Assembly: GCA_012271025.1 (NCBI GenBank) | Contig: JAAXHF010000058.1 | Span: forward strand, 1 to 12,844 | From: Deltaproteobacteria bacterium | Lineage (GTDB): Bacteria > Desulfobacterota_B > Binatia > Bin18 | Direction of reading: 5' to 3' | DNA: 12,844 nucleotides | Shown here: piece by piece, positions 1 through 7,029 of the stretch | How positions within the stretch are numbered: the first letter of the stretch is position 1 | Layout of the letters: every line of letters begins with the position of its first letter | The notes under the pieces: generated by a model | What the model was told of the DNA's origin: nothing | The model's input: only the letters and a program-made list of their open reading frames with translations | The model's database searches: none | Translations under genes and position numbers: made by a program

Positions 1-516
1 ATGGACGAGTGGGAACGCCTGGACCAGATCAGCATTGCGGCGGTCAACGGCTTTGCGGTGGGCGGCGGCGTGTCGCTGGCCATGGCCTGCGACTTTCGGA
101 TTGCGGCCAGCGGAGCCCGCATGTGGTTGCCCGAGGTGCGGCTCGGTGTGCCGTATATGTGGGGCTCGATCACCCGCATGATCAATCTCATTGGCATGGC
201 CAAGGCCAAGGAACTCATCATGACCTGTGACGAACTCACCGCCGAGGAAGCCCTGGAGGTCGGCCTGGTCAACCAGGTCGTGCCGCCGGAACAGCTGGGC
301 GACGCGGTCCGGGCGTTTGCCGCCAAACTCCTCAACAAACCGCCCATGGCCCTGCGTCGGACAAAAGAGTTTTTCAAGGCGCTGACGACCAACAAGGCCG
401 GTGATATCACCTATGCTGACGCGCATCTGGGCTTGGCCTGCACGACGGGAGAGGATATGCGTGAGGCGGTGGCCGCTTTTCGTGAAAAGCGCGAGCCGGT
501 GTTCTTCAATCGCTGA
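1..516 (+). CDS. Enoyl-CoA hydratase/isomerase (crotonase) family protein, 5'-truncated by window edge
   Basis: Crotonase-fold enzyme acting on an acyl-CoA thioester. The 171 visible residues start just before the oxyanion-hole segment (AAVNGFAVGGG, residues 13-23). They continue through the ACDFRIAA strand, the LPE motif (E45) and the C-terminal trimerisation helices ending in FREKREPVFFNR. Crotonases are normally about 260 residues, so about 90 N-terminal residues lie upstream of the window and the ATG at base 1 is probably internal. Aligned from memory to rat mitochondrial enoyl-CoA hydratase, the second catalytic glutamate (Glu164) is kept as E45, but the first (Glu144, after GGG) is serine 25. 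This makes a classical hydratase less certain; an isomerase or another crotonase activity is possible. It lies 86 nt upstream of the lyase gene on the same strand, so co-transcription is possible but not shown. Confidence 0.9.
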   Translation: MDEWERLDQISIAAVNGFAVGGGVSLAMACDFRIAASGARMWLPEVRLGVPYMWGSITRMINLIGMAKAKELIMTCDELTAEEALEVGLVNQVVPPEQLGDAVRAFAAKLLNKPPMALRRTKEFFKALTTNKAGDITYADAHLGLACTTGEDMREAVAAFREKREPVFFNR

Positions 517-584
517 GATCGCCTGTTCGTGCTGGCGCGATGAATCCGCAGGCTGTAGACTGCGGGGTCTGTAACACCCGACCG

Positions 585-591
585 TAAGGAG
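585..591 (+). promoter_or_regulatory. Shine-Dalgarno site of the lyase gene
   Basis: TAAGGAG at 585-591 lies 11 nt before the ATG at 603. It supports that start for the isocitrate-lyase-superfamily gene. The rest of the 517-602 gap shows no convincing promoter or terminator. Confidence 0.6.
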
Positions 592-602
592 TACGAAACC
601 AC

Positions 603-1496
603 ATGGTCCAGGCTCAATCGCTACGTGCGCTGTTAGCCCAAGACCGGCTCTTCATGGCCGCCGGCGCCTATGATGTGATCTCGGCGCGGCTGGTCGAAGA
701 GGCCGGTTTTCCCCTGGTGTATTATTCCGGCGGAGTGTCAGCCGGTGCGCTCGGCTATCCCGACTTTGGGATGCGGACCCTGACCGAGATGGTCATGCAG
801 CTGGAAGGAGTATGCCGGGCGGTGAGCGTCCCGGTCATCGCCGACGCCGAGGCCGGCTTCGGCACGCTGCTCAACGTCGTGCGCATGGTTCAGGAGTACG
901 AGCGGATCGGCGTCGCCGGGCTGCATATTGAGGATCAGGATCTCCCCCGTCGGTGTGGGCATCTGGGCGGCAAGGTGTTGGTCTCGGCCGAGGATCACGC
1001 GGCAAAAATCCGGGTCGCGGTCGAAAACCGCAGCCATGACGACACCGTGATTATCGCCCGTATTGACGCCATTGCAGTCAGCGGCTTCGACGATGCCCTG
1101 GCCCGGGCCGAGGCGTATCTCGAAGCCGGGGCGGACTGTCTGTTTTTTGAGGCATTCGAGTCGGTCAAGCAGATGGAGGCAGCCTGCCGTCGTTTTTCTG
1201 ACATTCCGCTTCTGATCAATCTGGTCGAGGGCGGCAAAACGCCCTTCCTGCCGGCGCCCGATCTGGCCGATATGGGCTTTCGGATCGCAATCTATCCGGT
1301 GACCGGGGTGTTGGCGGCCGCCTATCAGATGAAAAAGGTGTACGGCGCGCTCAAACAGACCGGCACGACCCAGGGGATGTGGCACGAGATGCTGCCGTTT
1401 AACGAGGTGGTCAACGGTCTGCTGGGTTGGGATCAGGCGCTGGAATTTATCGACCGCTATACAAAAGGCAATCGTGATAACAACAAAGATCAATAG
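603..1496 (+). CDS. Isocitrate lyase/PEP mutase superfamily C-C lyase (methylisocitrate lyase or oxaloacetate decarboxylase-like)
   Basis: A 297-residue TIM-barrel enzyme, the usual length for methylisocitrate lyase and related 2-hydroxy-dicarboxylate lyases. Visible family signatures are YYSGG (40-44), the metal-binding strand ADAEAGFG (80-87, with D81), IEDQ (109-112, with E110) and the catalytic-loop motif RRCGH (116-120) with its cysteine C118. That cysteine is typical of the C-C bond-cleaving members rather than true phosphoenolpyruvate mutases. The second metal-loop acid, usually Asp in a DAD-type motif, is Glu83. By family knowledge it would use Mg2+ to cleave a 2-methylisocitrate-, dimethylmalate- or oxaloacetate-like acid in the cytoplasm; the exact substrate cannot be read from the sequence. 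The crotonase upstream fits short-chain acid or acyl-CoA catabolism (inference). Start chosen from the AAGGAG ribosome-binding site upstream. Confidence 0.88.
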   Translation: MVQAQSLRALLAQDRLFMAAGAYDVISARLVEEAGFPLVYYSGGVSAGALGYPDFGMRTLTEMVMQLEGVCRAVSVPVIADAEAGFGTLLNVVRMVQEYERIGVAGLHIEDQDLPRRCGHLGGKVLVSAEDHAAKIRVAVENRSHDDTVIIARIDAIAVSGFDDALARAEAYLEAGADCLFFEAFESVKQMEAACRRFSDIPLLINLVEGGKTPFLPAPDLADMGFRIAIYPVTGVLAAAYQMKKVYGALKQTGTTQGMWHEMLPFNEVVNGLLGWDQALEFIDRYTKGNRDNNKDQ

Positions 1497-1550
1497 AGAC
1501 ATCACGCTTGCCTTTTCCAAGCAGGACTGACGCCCGCCTCGCCCCCGCCT

Positions 1551-3185
1551 ATGACCGCCCCTGCCAAACCTCCCGGCCTGCATCTGGACCAGTTCAGCGG
1601 CCTGCCGGCCAAAACCCGCCAGGCACGTATTCTGGCCTCGCCCCGCAGCCTGGACCTGGTCCGCGGTCTGTCGTCCGAGAGCCTGTTCTACACCCTCAAA
1701 GAGATCGGCCTGACCGACGCGGGCGGGCTGCTGGGACTGGCCTCGCCCGAGCAGGTGCGGGACATGATGGACCTGGATTGCTGGCGCAAAGACCGCCTGG
1801 ACGGCCAGCGGCTGCTGAGCTGGTTGATGTTTCTGGATGAGGCCGGCAGCGGCAAGCTGGCCGAGTGGGCCTTGCAGGCCGATGTCGAGCTGCTGGTATG
1901 GCTGGTCAAGCGCCACTGTGAGGTTGTGCGCAAGGCGGATGTCGAGCGCGAGCCCGATTTTAATCCCGGCCGCTATTTCAGCTTTGACGACCAGTATCTG
2001 CTGCGTTTTGTTGGGGATGAGGAACCGATTTTGGGTCTGCTGCTGGAGCGGCTGCGGGTGCTTGATTATCGGTTTTATACCCACATCCTGGAGCAGACCC
2101 TGTTTGAGCTGGAGACCCAGCTGGAGGAGGAAGCCCTGCGCTGGCGGATGGCCCGCCTAGCCGACCGCGGCTATCCTGACTTTGAGCAGGCGCGCGAACT
2201 CTTCCGTATCGTCCCACCCCATACGGTGCGGCCCGAGCGCTATCCGCGGACGGGACCCTCGCCATCGCGTTCGCGCGACACCGAGGCGGTGATTCCGCCC
2301 GACCACGCCGTGCTGCTGGTCTCAGAAGCCCAGTCCTTTTTCGGCACCGCCCTGTCGGCCGCTGATCCTGCCATTCGGGAGCGGCTGAGCATCGAGCTGG
2401 CCTATTTGACCAATCATGTGGTCATGGCCGAGGCGTGCGATACCGGGGAGCTGAGCGAGATTCGCCGGTGTGCCGAGCTGGTGTGTGACGTGCTGAACAT
2501 CGGGCTCGAATACGCAGCCCAGGGCGATCCCGGTCGAGCCGCTCAACTGGTACAGGACAGCCAACTCCACGCCTTTTTCCAGATCGGCTGGAGCCTGGTG
2601 CTGGGTCTGTATCAGCGGGCCAAGCATCTGGACACGGTCCTGCAAAAGAAAGGCGAGGCGGACTGGCAGCGCTGGGTGGATACGCCTTTCCGTGAAGCCT
2701 ACGCCGGGGTGCGGCGACCCATGCCGGTTTTTTTTCGGGGGCTGGAAACGCCCGGTGAGGTCTTGTACCGACGCTTTCGGAATCTGGCCGATGTGCGGCG
2801 GATCGAAACCGTCCTGAGCCATATTCCGCACTGGTTTAGCGCGCTGCGGCCCTGGTTTGATGAGGCCGGCCGTGCGGCAGCTCAGGGGCTCAGCCTGCAA
2901 GCGGTGTGGAACACGGCGTGTATCCGCTGGGTGGTGGACCGGGTGCCCATGGTTCAGCCGCTGCAACGGGCGGAGGTGGAGGAGTTTCAGCGCGCGTTTG
3001 GCGGTGCGTCCGATGAGCGCTATGCGGAGTTTCTGAGCCTGGCGGCCCGACGCTTGGCGTGGAGTGTGGACGAGGATGCGGCGATGCGGCTCCTGGCCGC
3101 AGCCGCCCGCCCCAAACTGCAAGAAATTGTCGAGCTGCCCGAGGTCGATTTCAGATTCACGGCCGGACTTTTCCTCCACGTCTGA
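1551..3185 (+). CDS. DUF6178-like hypothetical protein
   Basis: A 544-residue soluble protein with no signal peptide or membrane segment. Its N-terminal half (about residues 20-215) resembles what I remember of the DUF6178 family found in deltaproteobacterial-type genomes: an ILASP segment, LFYTLKEIG, the run LASPEQVRDMMDLDCWRKDR (about 63-82), a YFSFDDQYLLRF motif near 142-153, and a RMARLADRGYPDF segment near 200. The whole protein is rich in Leu, Ala, Glu and Arg and looks all-helical. The family has no established function and none is assigned here. The ATG at 1551 is 54 nt after the lyase stop and has only a weak AGGA at 1523-1526, so the start is moderately certain. Its 3' end converges on the HEAT-repeat gene with only 27 nt between the stops and no obvious hairpin terminator. 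Confidence 0.7.
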   Translation: MTAPAKPPGLHLDQFSGLPAKTRQARILASPRSLDLVRGLSSESLFYTLKEIGLTDAGGLLGLASPEQVRDMMDLDCWRKDRLDGQRLLSWLMFLDEAGSGKLAEWALQADVELLVWLVKRHCEVVRKADVEREPDFNPGRYFSFDDQYLLRFVGDEEPILGLLLERLRVLDYRFYTHILEQTLFELETQLEEEALRWRMARLADRGYPDFEQARELFRIVPPHTVRPERYPRTGPSPSRSRDTEAVIPPDHAVLLVSEAQSFFGTALSAADPAIRERLSIELAYLTNHVVMAEACDTGELSEIRRCAELVCDVLNIGLEYAAQGDPGRAAQLVQDSQLHAFFQIGWSLVLGLYQRAKHLDTVLQKKGEADWQRWVDTPFREAYAGVRRPMPVFFRGLETPGEVLYRRFRNLADVRRIETVLSHIPHWFSALRPWFDEAGRAAAQGLSLQAVWNTACIRWVVDRVPMVQPLQRAEVEEFQRAFGGASDERYAEFLSLAARRLAWSVDEDAAMRLLAAAARPKLQEIVELPEVDFRFTAGLFLHV

Positions 3186-3212
3186 GTTCTTCTCTCTGCC
3201 GCCTGGAGCCGG

Positions 3213-4094
3213 TCAGGAGGACCGATCCTCGGCGTGTGACGGGCGGAGCTTCTTGAGGGCTGCGGCCGCGGCTCGGGCCAAACTCGGGTCTGGACCGGCT
3301 GCGGCTTGATGCAGCGCGTTCACGACCGCAGGCGAACGGCTACCGCGCTGGCCCAGGCTGGCCGCGCTGGCGCGCCGCACGCCGCTCACCGGGTCGGTGG
3401 CCAGGAGCCGAATCAGGGCGGCGTCGGCTTCAGTGTCGGCATTATGGGGTGGACACTGGCTGAGGCACGACAGTCCGGCCAGTCGAACGCCGGCTTGCTG
3501 ATCGCTCAGACTCGCCAGATAGACCTGCCGGGCTGCCGGACCGGTCTGATTGGCGTCCCGTAGGCAGTACAGGGCCATGCGGCGTTGCACCGGATTGCCG
3601 CTGCGGGCCACGTCCAGCAGCCTGGTCAGCACCGAGGTATGACGTCCCATGAGTCGGAGCAGGGCGGTGGCGGCCGCCCAGCGCAGGTCGCTCTCCTGGT
3701 GACCCAGATTTTCGATCAGAGCCGCCAGAGGCCAGGGCTCGGGCAGCGGGAGCTGGGCCAGGGCGTAGGCGGCCGTCCAGCGGATGCGTGGCTGGGGGTC
3801 GGTCAGCCTGTCGCGCAGCAGTTCGATAATGGCGGGTTGTCGGGAGGAAAAGCGGATCAGCTGCTGGGCTGCCCGGCGTTGGACGGCCTTGTTGTGATCG
3901 CCCAGGCAGCCCAGCAGGGCGGCCACCACGGCCGATGGCAAGACGAGTTCATCGCTCGCCTGTTCCAGTTGGGCCAGGGCGGCCAGCCGGGTAGAAGATG
4001 GGTCATCCTGACCGGCCGCAGGAGAAAGAGAGGGTGATCCATCTTTCTGGGAATTGTCCAGGCTGAGTCGGTCGCACAGGCGTCTAAAGTCCAT
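3213..4094 (-). CDS. HEAT-repeat protein
   Basis: A 293-residue protein built almost entirely of short paired helices. Recognisable HEAT/PBS-lyase-type units recur every 30-40 residues, with D-x-x-x-x-V/I-R-x-x-A-A-x-x-L signatures such as DHNKAVQRRAAQQLI, DPQPRIRWTAAYALAQL, HQESDLRWAAATALLRL and DPVSGVRRASAASLGQR. Such solenoids usually act as protein-binding scaffolds; some members are lyases or chaperones for phycobiliproteins, which nothing here supports. The N-terminal about 35 residues (Ser/Asp/Pro-rich) look disordered. The ATG at 4094 lies inside the last codons of the lipoate-ligase-like gene, giving an 11-nt overlap (4084-4094). The two are therefore probably translationally coupled, and the HEAT protein may be a partner of that enzyme (inference). 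Confidence 0.85.
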   Translation of the reverse strand: MDFRRLCDRLSLDNSQKDGSPSLSPAAGQDDPSSTRLAALAQLEQASDELVLPSAVVAALLGCLGDHNKAVQRRAAQQLIRFSSRQPAIIELLRDRLTDPQPRIRWTAAYALAQLPLPEPWPLAALIENLGHQESDLRWAAATALLRLMGRHTSVLTRLLDVARSGNPVQRRMALYCLRDANQTGPAARQVYLASLSDQQAGVRLAGLSCLSQCPPHNADTEADAALIRLLATDPVSGVRRASAASLGQRGSRSPAVVNALHQAAAGPDPSLARAAAAALKKLRPSHAEDRSS

Positions 4095-5127
4095 AGGCGT
4101 GTAGAATCGTTTCTGGAATGACCCGAAGGTGCTGGGGACCTAAAAAATAGTGCTCGGGAGAGAGGAAGATCTGGTCCATGCTGTGTTGCAGGGCGGGGAT
4201 GGTCAGGGGCTGTCCGCTGAGAGCCGACTGGAGGCTTTCAACGGTGTGGACGGGCGCCAGAAAATCTCCGCTGAGCTGGAGCGCCGACAGGGTGTGCTGG
4301 GGAGTGACATCAAAACCGATGGTCAGGCTGCCGAGGGGTGTGGGCAGGCTGGGCTGAAAGGCCAGGTCGTGGCGAGCCGGCCAGCTGGCGAGCCAGGCTT
4401 CGGCCTCTGCGCTGTGGGCCAGGCGGGCGACGTGCTCCTGCTCGGTGTGGCTCAGGTCCTGAACCACGCAGGTCTCGGCCAACTGGGCGAAGCCGTGCTG
4501 GAAGAGACGCGTCAGCTGGACCAGCGAGGGTGGCCGGCCGGCTACCTGCTCCAGACTGGTGACGTGGTCGGGGGCGAGAAACTGGCTGGAGATCGTGCCA
4601 TCCGGATCGATGGTGTCCAGCAGAGAGGGCAGCAGGCTGAAATCGCGCCGCACGGCCAGGCTGCCCTCGATCAGCACGGCGCCGTTTTTTTCGCTGGTCC
4701 ACGACACCCAGCCAACCGTCCGGCGGTCAATGGTCAGAAAATCCCGACCCGGGTAGAACAGCTGGACGCCGGCCGCCTTGAAGCCGTGCAGCACGCTGCG
4801 GACGTGGCGGTTGAGAACTTGAAACGGTGCCAGGTAGAACGGGTCGTCCGAGAAAAAGGCCGAGCGGTGGGGCAGGATCAGCGAGAAGTGGACGAAGCCG
4901 TGTCCGCTCGGCACGACCCGGCCTCCGCTCAGGCGACGGCTGACCGTCACCCGGTCGGTCGCGTGCAGGCTTGCGGCGGCGTGGTAGCGACCGAGCCGTA
5001 CCACGTCGCCCGGGCAGGTGTACACGCGGAGGACTGCGGTGGTGTCCACAGTTTGCAAAAAGAACCGGTCGCTGGCCAGGCTCAGGCTAGGCGAGATGTC
5101 TTCCTGACTCACCACACGCAGCTGCAT
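4084..5127 (-). CDS. Lipoate-protein ligase A-like protein with the catalytic lysine replaced
   Basis: A 347-residue BPL/LplA/LipB-fold protein. The N-terminal domain shows the substrate-binding loop RRLSGGR (64-70) followed by GHGFVHFSLILP, and the later segment GRDFLTID...TVGWVSW (127-143). About residues 255-320 resemble the LplA C-terminal accessory domain (LGSLTIGFDVT ... LSGDFLAPVHTVESLQSAL), as in two-domain bacterial ligases. By family knowledge such enzymes attach lipoate or octanoate to E2/GcvH proteins through an acyl-AMP intermediate. Aligned by eye with E. coli LplA (D-R-K-V-S-G around Lys133), the residue here is Arg136 in D-R-R-T-V-G. Activity may therefore be altered, lost or redirected. 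The first ATG at 5127 has no visible Shine-Dalgarno. It overlaps the downstream HEAT-repeat gene and is divergent from the xdhC-like operon. Confidence 0.82.
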   Translation of the reverse strand: MQLRVVSQEDISPSLSLASDRFFLQTVDTTAVLRVYTCPGDVVRLGRYHAAASLHATDRVTVSRRLSGGRVVPSGHGFVHFSLILPHRSAFFSDDPFYLAPFQVLNRHVRSVLHGFKAAGVQLFYPGRDFLTIDRRTVGWVSWTSEKNGAVLIEGSLAVRRDFSLLPSLLDTIDPDGTISSQFLAPDHVTSLEQVAGRPPSLVQLTRLFQHGFAQLAETCVVQDLSHTEQEHVARLAHSAEAEAWLASWPARHDLAFQPSLPTPLGSLTIGFDVTPQHTLSALQLSGDFLAPVHTVESLQSALSGQPLTIPALQHSMDQIFLSPEHYFLGPQHLRVIPETILHAYGL

Positions 5128-5133
5128 GAGATC

Positions 5134-5162
5134 AGCATACGGTAGGCGTCGGGGACCGGCAA
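5134..5162 (-). promoter_or_regulatory. Possible promoter of the lipoate-ligase-like gene, near-leaderless
   Basis: On the minus strand a -35-like TTGCCG (5157-5162) is followed after 17 nt by a -10-like TATGCT (5134-5139). This leaves only six bases before the ATG at 5127, so a transcript from here would be almost leaderless, which fits the missing ribosome-binding site. Both hexamers are imperfect and chance matches are likely in a 133-nt divergent gap (5128-5260). The remainder of the gap contains a pyrimidine-rich stretch near 5189-5202 of unknown meaning. Confidence 0.2.
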
Positions 5163-5243
5163 TGCGTCTGCCTCGGCTCGGCGCCGTTCTTTTTTCTTCC
5201 CCGGGCTTGTGCTAACCCTGAGCGAAGAGTCACCCAGCCTGTC

Positions 5244-5250
5244 AGGAGGA
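5244..5250 (+). promoter_or_regulatory. Strong Shine-Dalgarno of the xdhC-like gene
   Basis: AGGAGGA at 5244-5250, ten bases before the ATG at 5261. It fixes the start of the operon's first gene. Confidence 0.7.
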
Positions 5251-5260
5251 TTGAGACGCC

Positions 5261-6415
5261 ATGGATGATTTATGGGACCGCGCCGAAGCATTACTGGCTG
5301 ACGGCAAGTCGTTTGTCTTGGCGACGATTATCCGGACGCGTGGTTCTGTCCCGCGTGAGGTCGGGGCCAAGATGGTCGTCCCGCCCGAGGGACAGCCGTT
5401 TGGCACAATCGGCGGTGGGTGTGGGGAGGGCGAGGTGCTGCGTCGAGCCTACCCGGTGTTGGAGCAGAATCTGCCGCCGCGGATTGTCGAGGTCGACCTG
5501 ACCGGCGATTTTGATCAGGACGTGATTCAGGTGTGTGGCGGCCTGATGGATGTGGCGCTCGACGTGTGGCGGCCCGAAGAGCACCGTGAGCTGGCCCATA
5601 GCCTGGCCGAGGCGACCCGGACGCGCCGCCCAACGGCTCTGGTGACAGCCCTGGATGCGCTTGGCGGCAGTCTCAGTCCGGGCGCCAAGGGGTGTCTGTC
5701 GGTGGGACGCGGCGGACCGGCCGTGAGCCCCACGCTGTCGCTTGACCAGACGCTGGTCGAGACCTTCAGTGCGTCTGTCACCGATGGCAAATCCCAGCTG
5801 TTTGCGGTCTCGCCCCAGGGCCAGGCGGTGGAAGAGGTCGTCGCCCGCCGCGAAGACTGGCCCAGGGTCTTTGTCGACGTGCAGTCGGGTCAGCAGACCC
5901 TGATTATTGCCGGGGCCGGCCATATTGCCCAGCCGCTGTGCGAGATCGCTCACCTGATGGGTTTTCGGACAATTGTGGTCGATGATCGCTGGGCGTTTGC
6001 CAATGCCGAGCGGTTTCCCCACGCGGCCGATATCCGGGTCGGCCCCTTTGGCCAGGTGCTGGACAGCCTGGAGATCAACGAGCAGACCTTTGTCGTAGTC
6101 GTCACCCGGGGCCATGTGCATGACGAGGAGTCGGTGCGGGTGGCCTTGCACAAGAGCCCAGCCTATCTCGGCATGATCGGGAGCAAACGTCGGGCCAAAA
6201 CCACCCTCGACCGCCTGGCCGAACAGGGCTTCAGCCCCGAACAGCTGAGCCGTATCCACACCCCCATGGGTTTGGACATTGCGGCCGAGACGCCGGCCGA
6301 GATCGCCGTGGCTATTGCCGCCGAGATCGTCCGGGCGCGGCACCGCGGGTCGCTGGAGACGCTGTCCCTGGCCGCCAAGGCGCGGTCGGGCGGTCCGTTC
6401 AAGTTCGGCGGCTGA
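5261..6415 (+). CDS. xdhC: XdhC/CoxI family molybdenum-cofactor maturation protein
   Basis: A 384-residue two-domain XdhC family protein. The N-terminal XdhC/CoxI domain has ATIIRTRGSVPRE (about 21-33) and the signature GGGCGEGEV (51-59) with the conserved cysteine. The C-terminal Rossmann-like XdhC_C domain begins at IIAGAGHIAQPL (about 214-225), with VVDDRWAFANAERFP following and LGMIGSKRR near residue 305. By family knowledge XdhC binds molybdenum cofactor, promotes its sulfuration and delivers it to xanthine dehydrogenase-type or CO dehydrogenase-type hydroxylases. The gene starts an operon with a MocA-like nucleotidyltransferase (13-nt gap) and a transporter (1-nt gap). XdhC beside MocA is a common pairing, but no xdhA/xdhB or cox structural gene is in the window, so the client enzyme is unknown. 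Start supported by AGGAGGA. Confidence 0.9.
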   Translation: MDDLWDRAEALLADGKSFVLATIIRTRGSVPREVGAKMVVPPEGQPFGTIGGGCGEGEVLRRAYPVLEQNLPPRIVEVDLTGDFDQDVIQVCGGLMDVALDVWRPEEHRELAHSLAEATRTRRPTALVTALDALGGSLSPGAKGCLSVGRGGPAVSPTLSLDQTLVETFSASVTDGKSQLFAVSPQGQAVEEVVARREDWPRVFVDVQSGQQTLIIAGAGHIAQPLCEIAHLMGFRTIVVDDRWAFANAERFPHAADIRVGPFGQVLDSLEINEQTFVVVVTRGHVHDEESVRVALHKSPAYLGMIGSKRRAKTTLDRLAEQGFSPEQLSRIHTPMGLDIAAETPAEIAVAIAAEIVRARHRGSLETLSLAAKARSGGPFKFGG

Positions 6416-6428
6416 GCCCGTCCAGCCT

Positions 6429-7028
6429 ATGATCTCGGGTATTCTTCTGGCCGCCGGTGAGTCACGCCGCATGGGCTCGCCAAAAGCGCTCCTGCCCTAC
6501 CAGGGCCAAACGTTTCTTGAGCGTATCTGCACGGCTTTCTTCGACGCCGGGGTGGATGAGCTGATCGTCGTGCTGGGCGCCTGGGAGGACAGGCTGCGGC
6601 CCGCCCTGCCCCGACATTCAGCCCTGCGCACAGTCGTCAACCCGCACTATGCGCAGGGCCAGCTGTCTTCTCTGGTGTGCGGGCTCGGTGCGCTGTCGCC
6701 CGACAGCGAGGCCGCGGTGGTGAACCTGGTTGACCATCCGCTGATCAGGACGGAGACCATCGCCGCACTCATCGCCTCGTTTCGGACCGACCCGCTGCCG
6801 ATTATCATTGCCGCCCATCAGGGCAAGCGCGGTCATCCGGTGTTGTTCTCCCGCCAGGTCTATGCCGAGTTGCTGGCCGCCCCGCTGGACAAAGGCGCCA
6901 AAACGGTCGTGCGCAAAGATCCCGCCCGGGTGCGCCACCTGGCGCTCGACGACCCCGGCATTGTGGCCGACATCGATACCCCGCAGGACTACCGGCGCTG
7001 GACGGGGCTGACCACGCCCGGCTCGTGA
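6429..7028 (+). CDS. MocA/MobA-like NTP transferase (molybdenum cofactor nucleotidyltransferase)
   Basis: A 199-residue single-domain nucleotidyltransferase. The start is placed at the ATG (6429) directly before the family's N-terminal motif: ILLAAGESRRMGSPK at residues 5-19 is the classic LAAGxSxRMGxxK NTP-binding signature with Lys19. In-frame reading upstream to 6279 only overlaps the xdhC-like gene and has no homology look. Further support comes from the VNLVDHP motif in mid-protein, equivalent to the metal-binding D-x-P of the family, and GKRGHPVLFSRQ downstream, typical of MocA. By family knowledge MocA transfers CMP (MobA transfers GMP) to molybdopterin to make the dinucleotide cofactor. 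The pairing with XdhC favours MocA-type chemistry for a hydroxylase. There is no clear ribosome-binding site, so translational coupling to the gene 13 nt upstream is likely. Confidence 0.88.
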   Translation: MISGILLAAGESRRMGSPKALLPYQGQTFLERICTAFFDAGVDELIVVLGAWEDRLRPALPRHSALRTVVNPHYAQGQLSSLVCGLGALSPDSEAAVVNLVDHPLIRTETIAALIASFRTDPLPIIIAAHQGKRGHPVLFSRQVYAELLAAPLDKGAKTVVRKDPARVRHLALDDPGIVADIDTPQDYRRWTGLTTPGS

Positions 7029-7029
7029 T

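Noticed and set aside
738..2084. 448-codon open frame on the minus strand
   Set aside because: Antisense to the lyase and DUF6178-like genes, low-complexity Gln/His-rich composition, no ribosome-binding site or motif.
3186..3212. Bidirectional terminator between the convergent genes
   Set aside because: The 27-nt gap has no stable hairpin with a T-run on either side that I could see.
4150..5145. 331-codon plus-strand frame opposite the lipoate-ligase-like gene
   Set aside because: The minus-strand frame has clear LplA-family motifs; this one is Gly/Gln/Val-rich with no motif.
5291..6472. 393-codon open frame on the minus strand
   Set aside because: Antisense to the xdhC-like gene, no recognisable domain; a coding-bias artefact.
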